From contig NZ_JAFBBU010000001.1 in the NCBI RefSeq assembly GCF_016907385.1, positions 992,001 through 1,056,000 of the forward strand: a DNA stretch of 64,000 nucleotides, read 5' to 3'. A program made the translations under genes and the position numbers. The stretch's first letter is position 1, and every line of letters starts with the position of its first letter. This document shows, piece after piece, positions 10,207-20,480 of this stretch. The notes under the pieces are model-generated. The model searched no databases and was not told the DNA's origin. It saw only the letters and a list, made by a program, of their open reading frames with translations. The DNA comes from Subtercola frigoramans. GTDB lineage: Bacteria; Actinomycetota; Actinomycetes; Actinomycetales; Microbacteriaceae.

Positions 10207-10502
10207 GCGGCAACAACAAGGACCCCCGCGATGTCATCATCTCGCCGGTCGTCTCCGAGAAGAGCTACGGACTGATCGACGAGGGTAAGTACACCTTCAT
10301 CGTGTCGCCGGCCTCGAACAAGACAGAGATCAAGCTCGCCATCGAGAAGATCTTCAATGTCGAGGTGGCTTCGGTCAACACGCTGAACAAGCAGGGCAAG
10401 ACCCGCCGCACCAAGTTCGGACTGGGAAAGCGCAAAGACACCAAGCGTGCCATTGTGACCCTCAAGTCCGGCACCATCGACATCTTCACGGCTGTTGGCT
10501 AA
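10203..10502 (+). CDS. rplW: 50S ribosomal protein L23
   Basis: Binds domain III of 23S rRNA at the tunnel exit and forms part of the docking site for SRP and trigger factor. It has 99 residues, with the typical [20 protein letters not shown] start and the central [19 protein letters not shown]. Its ATG overlaps the rplD stop by four bases. It is followed by rplB after 23 bases carrying an AGAGGA Shine-Dalgarno. Confidence 0.96.
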   Translation: MSGNNKDPRDVIISPVVSEKSYGLIDEGKYTFIVSPASNKTEIKLAIEKIFNVEVASVNTLNKQGKTRRTKFGLGKRKDTKRAIVTLKSGTIDIFTAVG

Positions 10503-10525
10503 GTCGGAATCCAGAGGATAAAAAC

Positions 10526-11365
10526 ATGGCTATTCGCAAATACAAGCCGACTACCCCGGGTCGTCGCGGTTCTTCAGTTGCAGACTTTGCAGAGATCACC
10601 CGCACCACTCCCGAGAAGTCGCTGCTTCGTCCCCTGCCCAAGACCGGTGGGCGCAACAACGCCGGCCGCATCACGACGCGTCACATCGGTGGTGGCCACA
10701 AGCGCCAGTACCGCGTGATCGACTTCCGTCGCAACGACAAAGACGGCGTCAACGCCAAGGTCGCTGAGATCGAATACGACCCCAACCGCACTGCTCGCAT
10801 CGCGCTGCTGCACTTCGTCGACGGAACCAAGCGGTACATCATCGCTCCGAACAAGCTCAGCCAGGGTGACATCATCGAGTCGGGTGCCGGCGCGGACATC
10901 AAGCCGGGAAACAACCTCCCACTGAAGAACATCCCCGTCGGTACTGTCATCCACGCGATCGAACTGAAGCCGGGCGGCGGTGCCAAGATGGCACGCTCTG
11001 CCGGTGCATCCGTTCGCCTCGTGGCAAAGGACGGCCCCTACGCTCAGCTGCGTCTTCCTTCCGGAGAGATCCGCAACGTGGATGCGCGCTGCCGCGCGAC
11101 GATCGGCGAGGTCGGCAATGCCGAGCAGTCGAACATCAACTGGGGCAAGGCCGGCCGCAAGCGTTGGTTGGGCGTCCGCCCGACCGTGCGAGGCGTCGCC
11201 ATGAACCCTGTCGACCACCCACACGGTGGTGGTGAGGGCAAGACCTCCGGTGGTCGCCACCCGGTCAGCCCGTGGGGTCAAAAAGAGGGCCGCACCCGCC
11301 ACCCCAACAAAGAGAGCGACAAGCTCATCGTTCGTCGCCGCAACGTCGGCAAGAAGCGTAAGTAG
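10526..11365 (+). CDS. rplB: 50S ribosomal protein L2
   Basis: Primary rRNA-binding protein at the subunit interface, needed for subunit association and peptidyl transfer. It has 279 residues. The start [17 protein letters not shown] and the universally conserved [18 protein letters not shown] with the following RHPVSPWG carry the functional histidine region. It lies between rplW and rpsS in the standard S10-operon order. Confidence 0.98.
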   Translation: MAIRKYKPTTPGRRGSSVADFAEITRTTPEKSLLRPLPKTGGRNNAGRITTRHIGGGHKRQYRVIDFRRNDKDGVNAKVAEIEYDPNRTARIALLHFVDGTKRYIIAPNKLSQGDIIESGAGADIKPGNNLPLKNIPVGTVIHAIELKPGGGAKMARSAGASVRLVAKDGPYAQLRLPSGEIRNVDARCRATIGEVGNAEQSNINWGKAGRKRWLGVRPTVRGVAMNPVDHPHGGGEGKTSGGRHPVSPWGQKEGRTRHPNKESDKLIVRRRNVGKKRK

Positions 11366-11376
11366 GAGTCGAGAAG

Positions 11377-11658
11377 ATGCCACGCAGTCTCAAGAAGGGC
11401 CCCTTCGTTGATGACCACCTGCTTCGCAAGGTGGTCGTACAGAACGAAGCCGGTTCAAAGAACGTCATCAAGACCTGGTCACGCCGGTCCATGATCATCC
11501 CAGCGATGCTGGGCCACACGATCGCCGTTCACGACGGTCGCAAGCACATTCCGGTGTTCATCACCGAGACCATGGTCGGTCACAAGCTCGGCGAATTCTC
11601 GCCGACTCGTACCTTCCGCGGCCACGTGAAAGACGACAAGAAGGGTCGTCGCCGCTAA
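11377..11658 (+). CDS. rpsS: 30S ribosomal protein S19
   Basis: Head protein of the 30S subunit that contacts S13 and the A-site finger. It has 93 residues starting [19 protein letters not shown], with conserved [20 protein letters not shown] and [14 protein letters not shown]. The Shine-Dalgarno is GGAG at 11366-11369. It lies between rplB and rplV. Confidence 0.97.
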   Translation: MPRSLKKGPFVDDHLLRKVVVQNEAGSKNVIKTWSRRSMIIPAMLGHTIAVHDGRKHIPVFITETMVGHKLGEFSPTRTFRGHVKDDKKGRRR

Positions 11659-11683
11659 CGCGGTGGCGAAAAGGAGGAGAGAA

Positions 11684-12082
11684 ATGGTGGAGTCGATCGC
11701 ACGCGTGCGTCACATCCGCGTCACCCCCATGAAAGCTCGTCGCGTCGTCAACCTGATTCGCGGCAAGCAGGCCATGGAGGCCCTGGCAATCCTGAAATTC
11801 GCCCCGCAGGGCGCGAGTGAGCCTGTTTACAAGCTCGTCGCCTCAGCGATTGCGAACGCGAAGGTCAAGGCCGATGCAAGCAACAGCTACCTCGACGAGC
11901 AGGACCTGTTCGTCACGGCGGCATTCGTCGATGAGGGCACGACCCTCAAGCGTTTCCAGCCCCGTGCACAGGGACGCGCATTCCAGATCCTGAAGCGCTC
12001 CAGTCACATCACCGTGGTCCTCTCCACGCCCGATGAGACCGAAGCAGCTGTCAAGGGTTCACAGAAGGCAGGAAAGAAGTAA
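11684..12082 (+). CDS. rplV: 50S ribosomal protein L22
   Basis: Lines the peptide exit tunnel and binds all domains of 23S rRNA. The ATG at 11684 gives 132 residues beginning [20 protein letters not shown]. The in-frame GTG at 11663 is rejected because the extra codons include the Shine-Dalgarno itself (AAGGAGG at 11670-11676). The beta-hairpin region [20 protein letters not shown] is intact. The stop TAA shares its last base with the rpsC start. Confidence 0.96.
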   Translation: MVESIARVRHIRVTPMKARRVVNLIRGKQAMEALAILKFAPQGASEPVYKLVASAIANAKVKADASNSYLDEQDLFVTAAFVDEGTTLKRFQPRAQGRAFQILKRSSHITVVLSTPDETEAAVKGSQKAGKK

Positions 12083-12888
12083 TGGGCCAGAAAGTAAACC
12101 CCTACGGCTTCCGTCTGGGAATCACGACCGACCACGTGTCGCGGTGGTTCTCCGACAGCACCAAGCCGGGCCAGCGTTACGCTGACTTCGTTGCAGAAGA
12201 CGTCAAGATCCGTAACCTGCTCACCAAGTCACTCGACCGTGCAGGCGTCGCCCGCATCGAGATCGAGCGCACCCGTGACCGCGTTCGTGTCGACATCCAC
12301 ACTGCCCGTCCCGGCATTGTGATCGGTCGCCGCGGCGCCGAGGCCGAGCGCATCCGCTCCGACCTCGAGAAGCTCACCAAGAAGCAGATCCAGCTGAACA
12401 TCCTCGAGGTCAAGAACCCCGAGGCTGAAGCCCAGCTCGTCGCCCAGGGCATCGCCGAGCAGCTGTCTGCTCGTGTGGCGTTCCGTCGCGCGATGCGCAA
12501 GGGCCTTCAGGGTGCCCAGCGCACCCCGACGGTCAAGGGTGTGCGTATCCAGGTCTCCGGCCGCCTCGGCGGTGCAGAGATGAGCCGCTCTGAGTTCTAC
12601 CGCGAAGGTCGCGTGCCTCTGCACACGCTGCGCGCCAACATCGACTACGGCTTCTACGAAGCCAAGACGACGTTCGGCCGCATCGGTGTGAAGGTCTGGA
12701 TCTACAAGGGCGACATCACCAACAAGGAGCTTGCCCGCGAGCAGGCCAACCAGAAGTCATCGCGCCCCGAGCGTCGTGACGACCGCCGTGGTGGCGACGA
12801 CCGTCGCCCGCCGCGCACTTCGGCCCCCCGTTCAGACGCGCCGAAGGCAGACGCAGCCCCCGTGGCAGCAGCAGGAGTTGAGGCCTAA
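12082..12888 (+). CDS. rpsC: 30S ribosomal protein S3
   Basis: Head protein near the mRNA entry channel, with a role in mRNA helicase activity. It has 268 residues. It starts [14 protein letters not shown], carries a KH domain with [16 protein letters not shown] at about residues 75-90, and ends the folded part at [16 protein letters not shown]. About 45 extra C-terminal residues are Arg/Asp- then Ala/Pro-rich ([15 protein letters not shown]), probably disordered, and longer than the E. coli protein. It overlaps rplV by one base. Confidence 0.97.
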   Translation: MGQKVNPYGFRLGITTDHVSRWFSDSTKPGQRYADFVAEDVKIRNLLTKSLDRAGVARIEIERTRDRVRVDIHTARPGIVIGRRGAEAERIRSDLEKLTKKQIQLNILEVKNPEAEAQLVAQGIAEQLSARVAFRRAMRKGLQGAQRTPTVKGVRIQVSGRLGGAEMSRSEFYREGRVPLHTLRANIDYGFYEAKTTFGRIGVKVWIYKGDITNKELAREQANQKSSRPERRDDRRGGDDRRPPRTSAPRSDAPKADAAPVAAAGVEA

Positions 12889-12890
12889 CC

Positions 12891-13310
12891 ATGTTGATTC
12901 CCCGCAGAGTCAAGCACCGCAAGCAGCACCACCCCGGCCGTAGTGGCCAGGCGACCGGTGGCACGACAGTGTCATTCGGTGAATGGGGCATTCAGGCCCT
13001 GACCCCGGCTTACGTGACCAACCGCCAGATCGAGTCCGCTCGTATCGCCATGACGCGTCACATCAAGCGTGGCGGCAAGGTGTGGATCAACATCTACCCC
13101 GACCGCCCGCTGACCAAGAAGCCGGCCGAAACCCGCATGGGTTCCGGTAAGGGTAGCCCCGAGTGGTGGATCGCGAACGTCAAGCCAGGTCGTGTCCTCT
13201 TCGAGCTCTCCGGTGTCTCTGACGTCGTCGCTCGTGAGGCACTCACCCGTGCAATTCACAAACTGCCTTTGAAGGCACGCATCATCAAGCGCGAGGAGGG
13301 CGACGCATAA
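12891..13310 (+). CDS. rplP: 50S ribosomal protein L16
   Basis: Binds near the A-site tRNA and 5S rRNA region and is needed late in 50S assembly. It has 139 residues starting [19 protein letters not shown]. It carries [40 protein letters not shown] and the [19 protein letters not shown] loop that faces the A site. It is 2 bases after rpsC and overlaps rpmC by one base. Confidence 0.97.
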   Translation: MLIPRRVKHRKQHHPGRSGQATGGTTVSFGEWGIQALTPAYVTNRQIESARIAMTRHIKRGGKVWINIYPDRPLTKKPAETRMGSGKGSPEWWIANVKPGRVLFELSGVSDVVAREALTRAIHKLPLKARIIKREEGDA

Positions 13311-13666
13311 TGGCGATCGGTTCTAAGGAGCTCACCCCCGTCGAGCTCGACACATTCGAAGATTCACGACTTGCAGAAGAGCTGCGCAAGGCCAAGGAAG
13401 AGCTGTTCAACCTGCGCTTCCAGTCGGCCACCGGCCAGCTCGAGAGCCACGGCCGCCTGCGCGCCGTCAAGCGTGACATCGCCCGCATCTACACGATCGT
13501 CCGCGAACGCGAGCTGGGCATCCGTGCCACGCCCGTCGCCGTGGAGGTAGCTCCTGTGGAGGCAGCACCCAAGAAGACCCGCAAGGCCAAGGCCGCCCCT
13601 GTTGAAGAGGCGCCCGAAGCCGAGGCCGAGGTCGTCACCGATGAGACAACTGAGGAGGCCAAGTAA
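13310..13666 (+). CDS. rpmC: 50S ribosomal protein L29, with long C-terminal tail
   Basis: Helical-hairpin protein at the tunnel exit next to L23. The folded core, residues 10-75, contains [20 protein letters not shown] and [19 protein letters not shown]. At 118 residues it is much longer than the usual 60-75. The extra roughly 40 C-terminal residues are rich in Ala, Glu, Val and Lys ([20 protein letters not shown]) and look disordered. It shares single-base stop/start overlaps with rplP and rpsQ. Confidence 0.95.
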   Translation: MAIGSKELTPVELDTFEDSRLAEELRKAKEELFNLRFQSATGQLESHGRLRAVKRDIARIYTIVRERELGIRATPVAVEVAPVEAAPKKTRKAKAAPVEEAPEAEAEVVTDETTEEAK

Positions 13667-13980
13667 TGGCTAAGACTGAAGCAGCAGCTGCTGCCACCGT
13701 CGAGACCCCGGCCGAGGCAGTTGCCGAGGAGCGCGGTTACCGCAAGACCCGTCGTGGCTACGTCACCAGCGACAAGATGGAGAAGACCATCGTCGTTGAG
13801 GTCGAAGACCGCGTGAAGCACCCGTTGTATGGCAAGGTCATCCGCCGCACCTCCAAGGTGAAGGTCCACGACGAGGCCAACTCCGCCGGCATCGGCGACC
13901 TGGTGCTCATCTCCGAGACCCGTCCGCTGAGCGCCACCAAGCGCTGGCGCCTGGTCGAGATTCTCGAAAAGGCCAAGTAA
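13666..13980 (+). CDS. rpsQ: 30S ribosomal protein S17, with N-terminal extension
   Basis: OB-fold protein that binds 16S rRNA early in assembly. The core begins around residue 25 with [19 protein letters not shown] and includes [19 protein letters not shown] and [18 protein letters not shown]. About 24 residues of Ala/Glu/Thr-rich N-terminal extension bring it to 104 residues. Its start overlaps the rpmC stop by one base. It closes the S10-type cluster; rplN follows after 43 bases. Confidence 0.96.
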   Translation: MAKTEAAAAATVETPAEAVAEERGYRKTRRGYVTSDKMEKTIVVEVEDRVKHPLYGKVIRRTSKVKVHDEANSAGIGDLVLISETRPLSATKRWRLVEILEKAK

Positions 13981-14023
13981 GCGCCGCGCGCTTACCAGAC
14001 CTCTCGATTAGGAAGAGTAGAAA

Positions 14024-14392
14024 ATGCTTCAGCAGGAATCACGAGTCAAGGTTGCCGACAACACCGGTGCCAAGGAACTCCTGACGATTCGCGTTCTCGG
14101 TGGCTCAGGCCGCCGTTACGCGGGCCTCGGTGACATCATCGTCGCAACCGTCAAGGATGCCATCCCGGGCGGCAACGTCAAGAAGGGTGACGTCGTCAAG
14201 GCTGTCATCGTTCGCACCAAGAAGGAGACCCGTCGTGTAGACGGCTCGTACATCAAGTTCGATGAGAACGCCGCAGTGATCCTGAAGGCTGACGGTGACC
14301 CCCGTGGTACCCGCATCTTCGGGCCGGTCGGCCGCGAGCTTCGCGACAAGAAGTTCATGAAGATCATCTCGCTGGCACCGGAGGTTATTTAG
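14024..14392 (+). CDS. rplN: 50S ribosomal protein L14
   Basis: Interface protein forming bridge B8 with 16S rRNA and the binding site of RsfS. It has 122 residues starting [20 protein letters not shown]. The signature [18 protein letters not shown] and [20 protein letters not shown] are present. A Shine-Dalgarno GGAAGAG precedes it. It is the first gene of the spc-type cluster, two bases ahead of rplX. Confidence 0.97.
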   Translation: MLQQESRVKVADNTGAKELLTIRVLGGSGRRYAGLGDIIVATVKDAIPGGNVKKGDVVKAVIVRTKKETRRVDGSYIKFDENAAVILKADGDPRGTRIFGPVGRELRDKKFMKIISLAPEVI

Positions 14393-14394
14393 TC

Positions 14395-14754
14395 ATGGCG
14401 AACATCAAGAAGGGTGACCTCGTGCAGGTCATCACCGGCGCAACCCAGGCCCGCGGCGGAGACCGCGGCAAGCAGGGTCGTGTCATCGAGGTCCAGGTCG
14501 AGAAGAACCGTGTCATCGTCGAAGGCATCAACTTCGTCAAGAAGCACGTTCGTGTCGGCCAGACCCAGCGCGGCACCAAGACCGGTGGCATCGAGACTGT
14601 CGAGGCCCCGATCCACGTGTCGAACGTCGCACTCATCGACCCCGAGACCAAGAAGCCCACTCGCGTCGGCTTCCGCGTCGAGCAGGTCACCAAAGACGGC
14701 GTCACCAAGAACGTTCGCGTTCGCTACGCCAAGAAGTCAGGTAAGGACCTGTAA
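14395..14754 (+). CDS. rplX: 50S ribosomal protein L24
   Basis: Assembly-initiator protein for the 50S subunit. It has 119 residues. The KOW motif near the N-terminus ([19 protein letters not shown] and GKQGRVIEV) and the conserved [12 protein letters not shown] are visible. It starts 2 bases after rplN and ends sharing one base with the rplE start. Confidence 0.96.
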   Translation: MANIKKGDLVQVITGATQARGGDRGKQGRVIEVQVEKNRVIVEGINFVKKHVRVGQTQRGTKTGGIETVEAPIHVSNVALIDPETKKPTRVGFRVEQVTKDGVTKNVRVRYAKKSGKDL

Positions 14755-15344
14755 TGACTGACACCACAACTGCAGCGGTTGCTGGCAAAATCCAGCCCCG
14801 CCTGAAGCAGAAGTACAAGAACGAGATCATTCCCCAGCTCACGAAGGACTTCAGCTTCACGAACATCCACCAGGTTCCGGGCCTCATCAAGGTCGTCGTG
14901 AACACCGGTGTCGGTGAGGCAGCCCGTGACGGCAAGATCATCGATGGCGCCGTCAAGGACTTGACCGCGATCACCGGTCAGAAGCCGCAGGTCACCAAGG
15001 CCCGCAAGTCGATCGCCCAGTTCAAGCTTCGTGAGGGCCAGCCCATCGGCGCCCACGTCACGCTTCGTGGCGACCGTGCCTGGGAGTTCCTCGACCGCCT
15101 GCTCTCGCTGGCGCTTCCCCGAATCCGCGACTTCCGCGGGCTCTCCGACCGTCAGTTCGACGGCCAGGGCAACTACACCTTCGGCCTCACGGAGCAGTCC
15201 ATGTTCCACGAGATCGACCAGGACAAGATCGACCGCGTTCGCGGTTTCGACATCACTGTCGTCACCACGGCCAAGACCGACGACGAAGGTCGCGCGCTGC
15301 TCAAGGCGCTCGGCTTCCCGTTCAAGTCTGCCGACAACGCCTAA
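14754..15344 (+). CDS. rplE: 50S ribosomal protein L5
   Basis: 5S rRNA-binding protein of the central protuberance. It has 196 residues. It has the conserved [19 protein letters not shown]-like [33 protein letters not shown] and [14 protein letters not shown] segments. It overlaps the rplX stop by one base. Many actinobacteria carry a zinc-type rpsZ/rpsN directly after rplE. Here there is none: a 113-base spacer with a hairpin leads straight to rpsH. Confidence 0.97.
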   Translation: MTDTTTAAVAGKIQPRLKQKYKNEIIPQLTKDFSFTNIHQVPGLIKVVVNTGVGEAARDGKIIDGAVKDLTAITGQKPQVTKARKSIAQFKLREGQPIGAHVTLRGDRAWEFLDRLLSLALPRIRDFRGLSDRQFDGQGNYTFGLTEQSMFHEIDQDKIDRVRGFDITVVTTAKTDDEGRALLKALGFPFKSADNA

Positions 15345-15364
15345 AAACGCTCCATCGCAGTAAA

Positions 15365-15392
15365 CCAAGGTCGGCAATTCGGTCGGCCTTGG
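15365..15392 (+). other. Hairpin in the rplE-rpsH spacer
   Basis: CCAAGG (15365-15370) pairs with CCTTGG (15387-15392), and the stem extends inward over TCGGC/GGTCGG with two wobbles, about 11 bp in all. GGTCGGC occurs three times nearby (15369, 15381, 15404). There is no T-run, so termination is unlikely. It sits just upstream of rpsH, the gene whose product controls the spc operon in E. coli; a link is speculative. Confidence 0.45.
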
Positions 15393-15457
15393 CAGAGACC
15401 ACAGGTCGGCATCCTTGCACAGGGTGTCGAAACCAGGCCAGAAAGGCACTATCCGTT

Positions 15458-15856
15458 ATGACAATGACAGATCCGGTCGCAGACATGCTGACCAGACTGC
15501 GCAATGCTAACTCGGCATTCCACGACACCGTGTCGATGCCGCACAGCAAGCTCAAGTCGCACATCGCCGACATCCTGAAGGCTGAGGGTTACATCTCAGC
15601 GTGGGACGTCAAAGACGCAGAGGTCGGAAAGACCCTGACGCTCTCCCTCAAATTTGGCCCCAACCGTGAGCGCTCCATCGCTGGAATCAAGCGCGTCTCG
15701 AAGCCGGGTCTGCGTGTCTACGCAAAGTCGACGGAGATCCCCACCGTTCTCGGTGGCCTCGGAGTCGCAATCCTCTCGACATCGTCTGGTCTCCTGACCG
15801 ACCGTCAGGCCTCAAAGAAGGGCGTAGGTGGGGAAGTCCTCGCTTACGTTTGGTGA
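15458..15856 (+). CDS. rpsH: 30S ribosomal protein S8
   Basis: Binds the central domain of 16S rRNA and organises platform assembly. The ATG at 15458 gives 132 residues starting [20 protein letters not shown], the standard N-terminus. The frame extended to 15389 is non-homologous and runs through the spacer hairpin. The C-terminal [20 protein letters not shown] and [11 protein letters not shown] are typical. It is followed by rplF after 6 bases. Confidence 0.97.
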   Translation: MTMTDPVADMLTRLRNANSAFHDTVSMPHSKLKSHIADILKAEGYISAWDVKDAEVGKTLTLSLKFGPNRERSIAGIKRVSKPGLRVYAKSTEIPTVLGGLGVAILSTSSGLLTDRQASKKGVGGEVLAYVW

Positions 15857-15862
15857 TCTCTC

Positions 15863-16399
15863 ATGTCACGAATTGGAAGACTGCCAATCGAGATCCCTGC
15901 AGGGGTCGAGGTCACCATTGACGGCCAGGCCGTCACCGTGAAGGGCCCGAAGGGTGAGCTCGCGCTCACCGTCAAGGCGCCGATCGAGGCGAAGGTCGAA
16001 GACGGCCAGGTCCTCGTGACCCGTCCGGATGACGAGCGTGAATCACGCTCGCTCCACGGGCTCACCCGCACACTCATCGCGAACCAGATCATCGGCGTCA
16101 CCCAGGGTTACACCAAGGGTCTCGAAGTCGTCGGTACCGGTTACCGCGTTGCTGCCAAGGGCGCGAACGTCGAGTTCGCTCTCGGTTACTCCCACTCCAT
16201 CACCGTCGAGCCGCCCGCGGGCATCAGCTTCACGGTAGAGGGTGTCAACAAGCTCACTGTCAGTGGTATTGACAAGCAGGCGGTTGGCGAAGTAGCCGCA
16301 AACATTCGTAAGTTGCGCAAGCCAGAGCCTTACAAGGGCAAGGGTGTGCGCTACGCCGGCGAAGTTGTTCGTCGCAAGGCCGGAAAGAGCGGTAAGTAA
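15863..16399 (+). CDS. rplF: 50S ribosomal protein L6
   Basis: Located near the factor-binding site at the base of the L7/L12 stalk. It has 178 residues starting [20 protein letters not shown], with the duplicated alpha/beta fold. Conserved [16 protein letters not shown] and [16 protein letters not shown] mark the C-terminal half. It lies between rpsH and rplR, with 2 bases to the latter. Confidence 0.97.
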   Translation: MSRIGRLPIEIPAGVEVTIDGQAVTVKGPKGELALTVKAPIEAKVEDGQVLVTRPDDERESRSLHGLTRTLIANQIIGVTQGYTKGLEVVGTGYRVAAKGANVEFALGYSHSITVEPPAGISFTVEGVNKLTVSGIDKQAVGEVAANIRKLRKPEPYKGKGVRYAGEVVRRKAGKSGK

Positions 16400-16401
16400 T
16401 C

Positions 16402-16773
16402 ATGGCTACTGGAACCAGAGGCAAGAGCAAGGCTGCAGCACGCGGCCGTCGCCACGACCGTCTTCGAAAGAAGATCGAGGGCACCGAAGCGCGTCCGCGT
16501 CTCGTTGTCACCCGCTCCGCCCGTCACGTGTTCGTCCAGGTCGTCGACGACAGCAAGGGATTCACCCTGGCATCGGCATCGACGCTCGAAGCGGACATGC
16601 GCACGTTCGACGGTGACAAGTCTGCAAAGGCCCACAAAGTCGGCGAGCTCGTCGCAGAGCGGGCCAAGGCTGCCGGCATCGAAGCAGTTGTATTTGACCG
16701 CGGTGGCAACCGCTACGCCGGGCGCGTGGCAGCAGTCGCCGACGGCGCTCGAGAGGGTGGATTGGACCTGTGA
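16402..16773 (+). CDS. rplR: 50S ribosomal protein L18
   Basis: Binds 5S rRNA together with L5 and L25 and anchors it in the central protuberance. It has 123 residues with a basic N-terminus ([20 protein letters not shown]). It also has [18 protein letters not shown] and the C-terminal [19 protein letters not shown]. Its TGA overlaps the GTG start of rpsE (GTGA), giving translational coupling. Confidence 0.97.
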   Translation: MATGTRGKSKAAARGRRHDRLRKKIEGTEARPRLVVTRSARHVFVQVVDDSKGFTLASASTLEADMRTFDGDKSAKAHKVGELVAERAKAAGIEAVVFDRGGNRYAGRVAAVADGAREGGLDL

Positions 16774-17486
16774 GTACCGAAAACGCAAAGGAAGCTGACG
16801 TGGCAGAAGCTACGACCGCTGAGCCGACTACGGCTGCGGCAACGACAACCGAAGCGCCGGCGGCGCAGAACGAGCCTCGTGAGGCTCGTCGTGGCGGTCG
16901 CGAACGCAACCCGAACAAGGACCGCGGGGCACGCGACTCTGAGAAGAGCCAGTTCCTCGAGCGCGTCGTCACGATCAACCGCGTCTCCAAGGTGGTGAAG
17001 GGTGGTCGTCGCTTCAGCTTCACCGCTCTCGTCGTCGTCGGTGACGGTAACGGTCTCGTGGGCGTCGGCTACGGCAAGGCCCGCGAGGTGCCGACCGCGA
17101 TCTCGAAGGGCGTCGAGGAAGCCAAGAAGAACTTCTTCCGCGTTCCCCGCGTGGGCAACACCATTCCGCACCCCGTCCAGGGTGAAGCGGCTGCTGGTGT
17201 CGTCCTGCTCCGTCCGGCCGCTGCAGGTACCGGTGTTATCGCCGGTGGACCCGTGCGCGCCGTACTCGAGTGTGCGGGCATCCACGACGTCCTGAGCAAG
17301 TCGCTCGGGTCGTCGAACACCATCAACATCGTTCACGCGACCGTCGAGGCTCTCAAGCAGCTCGAGGAGCCGCGCGCTGTTGCCGCTCGCCGTGGCCTGA
17401 CGCTCGAGCAGGTCGTGCCCGCACGTCTGCTCCGCGCCCAGGCTGAGGCCGATTCGGCTGCAGCTCTCGCAAAGGCAGGTGCCTGA
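16770..17486 (+). CDS. rpsE: 30S ribosomal protein S5, with N-terminal extension
   Basis: Involved in decoding fidelity and mRNA unwinding at the entry channel. The core starts near residue 65 with [20 protein letters not shown], the double-stranded RNA-binding fold, and has [20 protein letters not shown] and a [18 protein letters not shown] loop. The first 60 residues are Ala/Thr/Glu- then Arg/Gly-rich and probably disordered, making it 238 residues against about 165 in E. coli. The GTG start at 16770 overlaps the rplR stop. Confidence 0.96.
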   Translation: MSTENAKEADVAEATTAEPTTAAATTTEAPAAQNEPREARRGGRERNPNKDRGARDSEKSQFLERVVTINRVSKVVKGGRRFSFTALVVVGDGNGLVGVGYGKAREVPTAISKGVEEAKKNFFRVPRVGNTIPHPVQGEAAAGVVLLRPAAAGTGVIAGGPVRAVLECAGIHDVLSKSLGSSNTINIVHATVEALKQLEEPRAVAARRGLTLEQVVPARLLRAQAEADSAAALAKAGA

Positions 17487-17671
17487 TGGCTACGAGCCTC
17501 AAGATCACGCAGATCAAATCCAAGATCAGCGAAAAGCAAGACCAGCGCGACACCCTGCGTAGCCTTGGCCTCCACCGCATCGGCCAGTTCGTTGTGCGTG
17601 AAGACAACTCGCAGAACCGCGGCTACGTTCGCCACGTCGCTCACCTGGTGAAAGTCGAGGAGATTGACTAA
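17486..17671 (+). CDS. rpmD: 50S ribosomal protein L30
   Basis: Small 50S protein of 61 residues binding 23S rRNA domain II. The sequence [20 protein letters not shown] followed by [17 protein letters not shown] is the bacterial L30 signature. Its start overlaps the rpsE stop by one base and its stop overlaps the rplO start by one base. Confidence 0.96.
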   Translation: MATSLKITQIKSKISEKQDQRDTLRSLGLHRIGQFVVREDNSQNRGYVRHVAHLVKVEEID

Positions 17672-18342
17672 TGGCTGAAGAGAAGAATGACGCTGCAGAA
17701 GCAACTGCAACGCCGGTAAAAAAGGCACCAGCAAAGGCTGCTGCAGCAAAGGCACCCGCGAAGGCCGCTTCGGCAGCAAAGACGGAGTCGACTGACGCTG
17801 CGCCGAAGGCTGCTTCGAGCAAGACGGCTGCCGCGAAGGCAGAGAAGTCGGCTGTCGTCGAAGCCAAGCCCGCAAAGGCGAAGGCAGAGCCTGCTGAAGC
17901 CCGCGACCAGGTTCTGAAGGTGCATCACCTTCGCCCGGCCGCCGGGTCGAAGAAGGCACGCACGCGTGTCGGCCGCGGTGAAGGTTCCAAGGGTAAGACC
18001 GCGGGCCGTGGTACCAAGGGCACGAAGGCGCGCTACAACGTGCGTCTCGGCTTCGAGGGTGGCCAGATGCCGCAGCACATGCGTACGCCGAAGCTGCGTG
18101 GGTTCAAGAACCCGTTCAAGGTGTACTACCAGGTCGTCAACCTCGACCGTCTTGCAGAGCTGTACCCGACCGGGGGAGACGTCACGATCGCTGACCTCGT
18201 CCTCAAGGGTGCTGTGCGGGGCAACGAGAAGGTCAAAGTTCTCGGCGACGGCGACATCGCCGTCAAACTGAACGTCACCGTCGACAAGGTCTCCGGCTCA
18301 GCTGAGCAGAAGATCGTTGCGGCCGGCGGTTCGGTCAAGTAA
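17671..18342 (+). CDS. rplO: 50S ribosomal protein L15, with Ala/Lys-rich N-terminal tail
   Basis: Late-assembly 50S protein. The core, from about residue 82 ([20 protein letters not shown]), has the conserved [20 protein letters not shown] and [12 protein letters not shown] segments. In front lie roughly 80 residues of Ala, Lys, Pro and Glu repeats ([20 protein letters not shown]) resembling histone H1-like tails, so the protein has 223 residues against about 145. The ATG at 17671 is supported by a GAGGAG Shine-Dalgarno and one-base overlap with rpmD. An internal GTG near 17919 lacks one. A terminator follows. Confidence 0.95.
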   Translation: MAEEKNDAAEATATPVKKAPAKAAAAKAPAKAASAAKTESTDAAPKAASSKTAAAKAEKSAVVEAKPAKAKAEPAEARDQVLKVHHLRPAAGSKKARTRVGRGEGSKGKTAGRGTKGTKARYNVRLGFEGGQMPQHMRTPKLRGFKNPFKVYYQVVNLDRLAELYPTGGDVTIADLVLKGAVRGNEKVKVLGDGDIAVKLNVTVDKVSGSAEQKIVAAGGSVK

Positions 18343-18361
18343 CGCATCACGCTTGTCGTGG

Positions 18362-18392
18362 GGGCGGCTGTCTTTTGAGGCAGTCGCCCTTT
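18362..18392 (+). terminator. Terminator-like hairpin after rplO
   Basis: GGGCGGCTGTC (18362-18372) pairs with GGCAGTCGCCC (18379-18389), an 11-bp stem with two GU wobbles and a TTTTGA loop, followed by TTT. It would end or attenuate the spc cluster before secY. A second stem lies at 18407-18433 (GGGAGT/ACTCCC). Confidence 0.6.
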
Positions 18393-18543
18393 CGCGTTCT
18401 TCTCCGGTTGTCGGGAGTGCAACTCCCCGCAACCTGGATCGGAATCAAGTAGCGCTCAGTTCGAGTAGAGTCTTCGTGGGAATTCTTTCCTGTGCAGGCT
18501 GTGCTGTGGCACGTCTCGTATTCATATAGCAGGAGGCCTTTTT

Positions 18544-19866
18544 TTGTTTAGAGCCGTCGGCAGGATCTTCCGTACTCCGGATCTCCGCCGGAAAATTCTG
18601 TTCACGCTCGGCATTGTCGCGCTGTTCAGGCTGGGATCCTTCATCCCCGCCCCCTTCGTCGACTTCGGCAACGTGCAGGCCTGCCTGTCTGCCAACCAGA
18701 ACACCTCGGGCCTGTACGAGCTGGTCAACCTCTTCAGTGGTGGTGCCCTGCTCCAGCTCTCGATCTTCGCGCTCGGCATCATGCCGTACATCACCGCATC
18801 GATCATCGTCCAGCTTCTCCGAGTGGTCATTCCCCACTTCGAGACCCTCTACAAGGAAGGCCAGGCCGGCCAGAGCAAGCTGACCCAGTACACGCGCTAC
18901 CTCACCATCGCGCTCGGTGTTCTGCAGTCGACAACGCTGATCACGGTTGCGCGAAGTGGCGCCCTGTTCGGCACAAGCACGACCACCCAGTGCACGCAGC
19001 TGATCACCAACGACGCCTGGTACGCGATCCTGCTCATGGTCATCACCATGACCGCTGGCACCGGCCTCATCATGTGGATGGGCGAGCTCGTCACCGAGCG
19101 CGGCATCGGCAACGGCATGTCGCTACTGATCTTCACGTCGATCGCGGCCCGCTTCCCGAACTCGCTCGGTGCCATCGCGCAGCAGCAGGGCATCGAGATC
19201 CTGGTCTTCGTTATTGCCATCGGGTTGATCATCATGGCCGCTGTCGTGTTCGTCGAACAATCGCAGAGACGAATCCCCGTGCAGTACGCCAAGCGGATGG
19301 TCGGCAGACGGACCTACGGTGGCAACAACACCTACATACCCATCAAGGTCAACATGGCCGGGGTTGTGCCCGTCATCTTCGCGTCATCACTGCTCTACCT
19401 GCCGGCCCTGATTGCACAGTTCAACCAGCCCGCGGCCGGCCAGGAACCAGCCGCCTGGGTGACGTGGGTCACGAACTACCTCACAAAGGGCGATCATCCG
19501 CTCTACATGCTGCTGTACTTCCTGCTCATCGTCGGCTTCACGTACTTCTATGTGGCGATCACCTTCAACCCTGAGGAGGTGGCCGACAACATGAAGAAGT
19601 ACGGCGGCTTCATCCCGGGTATCCGTGCGGGTCGTCCGACCGCTGAGTATCTCGACTATGTGCTGACGAGGATCACCCTCCCCGGTTCGTTCTATCTCGG
19701 CATCATCGCGTTGGTTCCCCTCATCGCGTATTCGCTCGTCGGAGCAAACCAGAACTTCCCGTTCGGTGGTGCGTCTATCCTGATCATCGTCGGTGTCGGC
19801 CTCGAGACGGTCAAGCAGATCGATTCGCAACTCCAGCAGCGTCACTATGAAGGGCTCCTGCGATGA
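18544..19866 (+). CDS. secY: Preprotein translocase subunit SecY
   Basis: Channel-forming subunit of the Sec translocon in the cytoplasmic membrane. It has 440 residues with ten hydrophobic segments. [20 protein letters not shown] starts the protein; the plug region, the cytoplasmic loops with [20 protein letters not shown], and [19 protein letters not shown] are typical. The start is TTG at 18544, chosen because AGGAGG lies at the right distance (18531-18536) and the N-terminus fits. It is 201 bases after rplO. Its stop overlaps the adk start (ATGA). Confidence 0.96.
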   Translation: MFRAVGRIFRTPDLRRKILFTLGIVALFRLGSFIPAPFVDFGNVQACLSANQNTSGLYELVNLFSGGALLQLSIFALGIMPYITASIIVQLLRVVIPHFETLYKEGQAGQSKLTQYTRYLTIALGVLQSTTLITVARSGALFGTSTTTQCTQLITNDAWYAILLMVITMTAGTGLIMWMGELVTERGIGNGMSLLIFTSIAARFPNSLGAIAQQQGIEILVFVIAIGLIIMAAVVFVEQSQRRIPVQYAKRMVGRRTYGGNNTYIPIKVNMAGVVPVIFASSLLYLPALIAQFNQPAAGQEPAAWVTWVTNYLTKGDHPLYMLLYFLLIVGFTYFYVAITFNPEEVADNMKKYGGFIPGIRAGRPTAEYLDYVLTRITLPGSFYLGIIALVPLIAYSLVGANQNFPFGGASILIIVGVGLETVKQIDSQLQQRHYEGLLR

Positions 19867-20453
19867 CACGAATGCTCCTGATCGGCCCTCCCGGCGCAGG
19901 CAAAGGCACGCAGGCCGTTCGTCTGTCTGCGGCCTACGGAGTCCCGGCGATCTCGACCGGCGACATCTTCCGGGCGAACGTCGAACAGGGCACCGAGCTC
20001 GGCCTCCAGGCCAAGCAGTTCATGGATGCGGGCAAGTACGTACCCGACAGCCTCACCAATGACCTCGTGAGAAGTCGTCTGAACGATCACGACGTATCAG
20101 AGGGGTTCCTGCTCGACGGCTACCCCCGTACCAGCGCGCAGGTCGACGAGCTCGACGAAATACTGGCCCAGAGCGGTCATGCGCTCGACGTCGTGGTGCT
20201 GATCGTCGCCGAGAAGGACGAGATCGTCACCCGGCTGTCGAAACGTGCCATCGACCAGGGGCGCAGCGACGACACCGAAGACGTCATCCGTCATCGCTTC
20301 GAGGTCTACGAAGAGCAGACAGCGCCGCTGATCTCGATCTACACCTCCCGCGGTCTGGTGGTCGAGGTCGATGGCCTCGGCGCCGTCGACGATGTCACGG
20401 CTCGCATCGTGACCGCCCTCACTGCGCGGGGTCTTGCCCAGCCCGTGGCCTGA
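19863..20453 (+). CDS. adk: Adenylate kinase
   Basis: Converts AMP and ATP to two ADP. It has 196 residues, the short form with a minimal LID domain lacking the zinc finger. The P-loop GPPGAGKGT is at residues 8-16. [12 protein letters not shown] (AMP site), [10 protein letters not shown] and [19 protein letters not shown] follow. It overlaps the secY stop by four bases, the conserved secY-adk-map order. Confidence 0.97.
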   Translation: MTRMLLIGPPGAGKGTQAVRLSAAYGVPAISTGDIFRANVEQGTELGLQAKQFMDAGKYVPDSLTNDLVRSRLNDHDVSEGFLLDGYPRTSAQVDELDEILAQSGHALDVVVLIVAEKDEIVTRLSKRAIDQGRSDDTEDVIRHRFEVYEEQTAPLISIYTSRGLVVEVDGLGAVDDVTARIVTALTARGLAQPVA

Positions 20454-20480
20454 CGCGACCCCGCCCAGGCACCTGTTCTC

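Noticed and set aside
11663..11683. GTG start extending rplV by seven codons
   Set aside because: The extra codons consist of the Shine-Dalgarno (AAGGAGG) for ATG 11684, and the L22 homology begins at that ATG.
15389..15457. Possible rpsZ remnant with a CxxC (HPCTGCRN) ahead of rpsH
   Set aside because: Only 23 codons in the rpsH frame, with no other S14 motif and a hairpin inside. It looks like spacer read in frame by chance.
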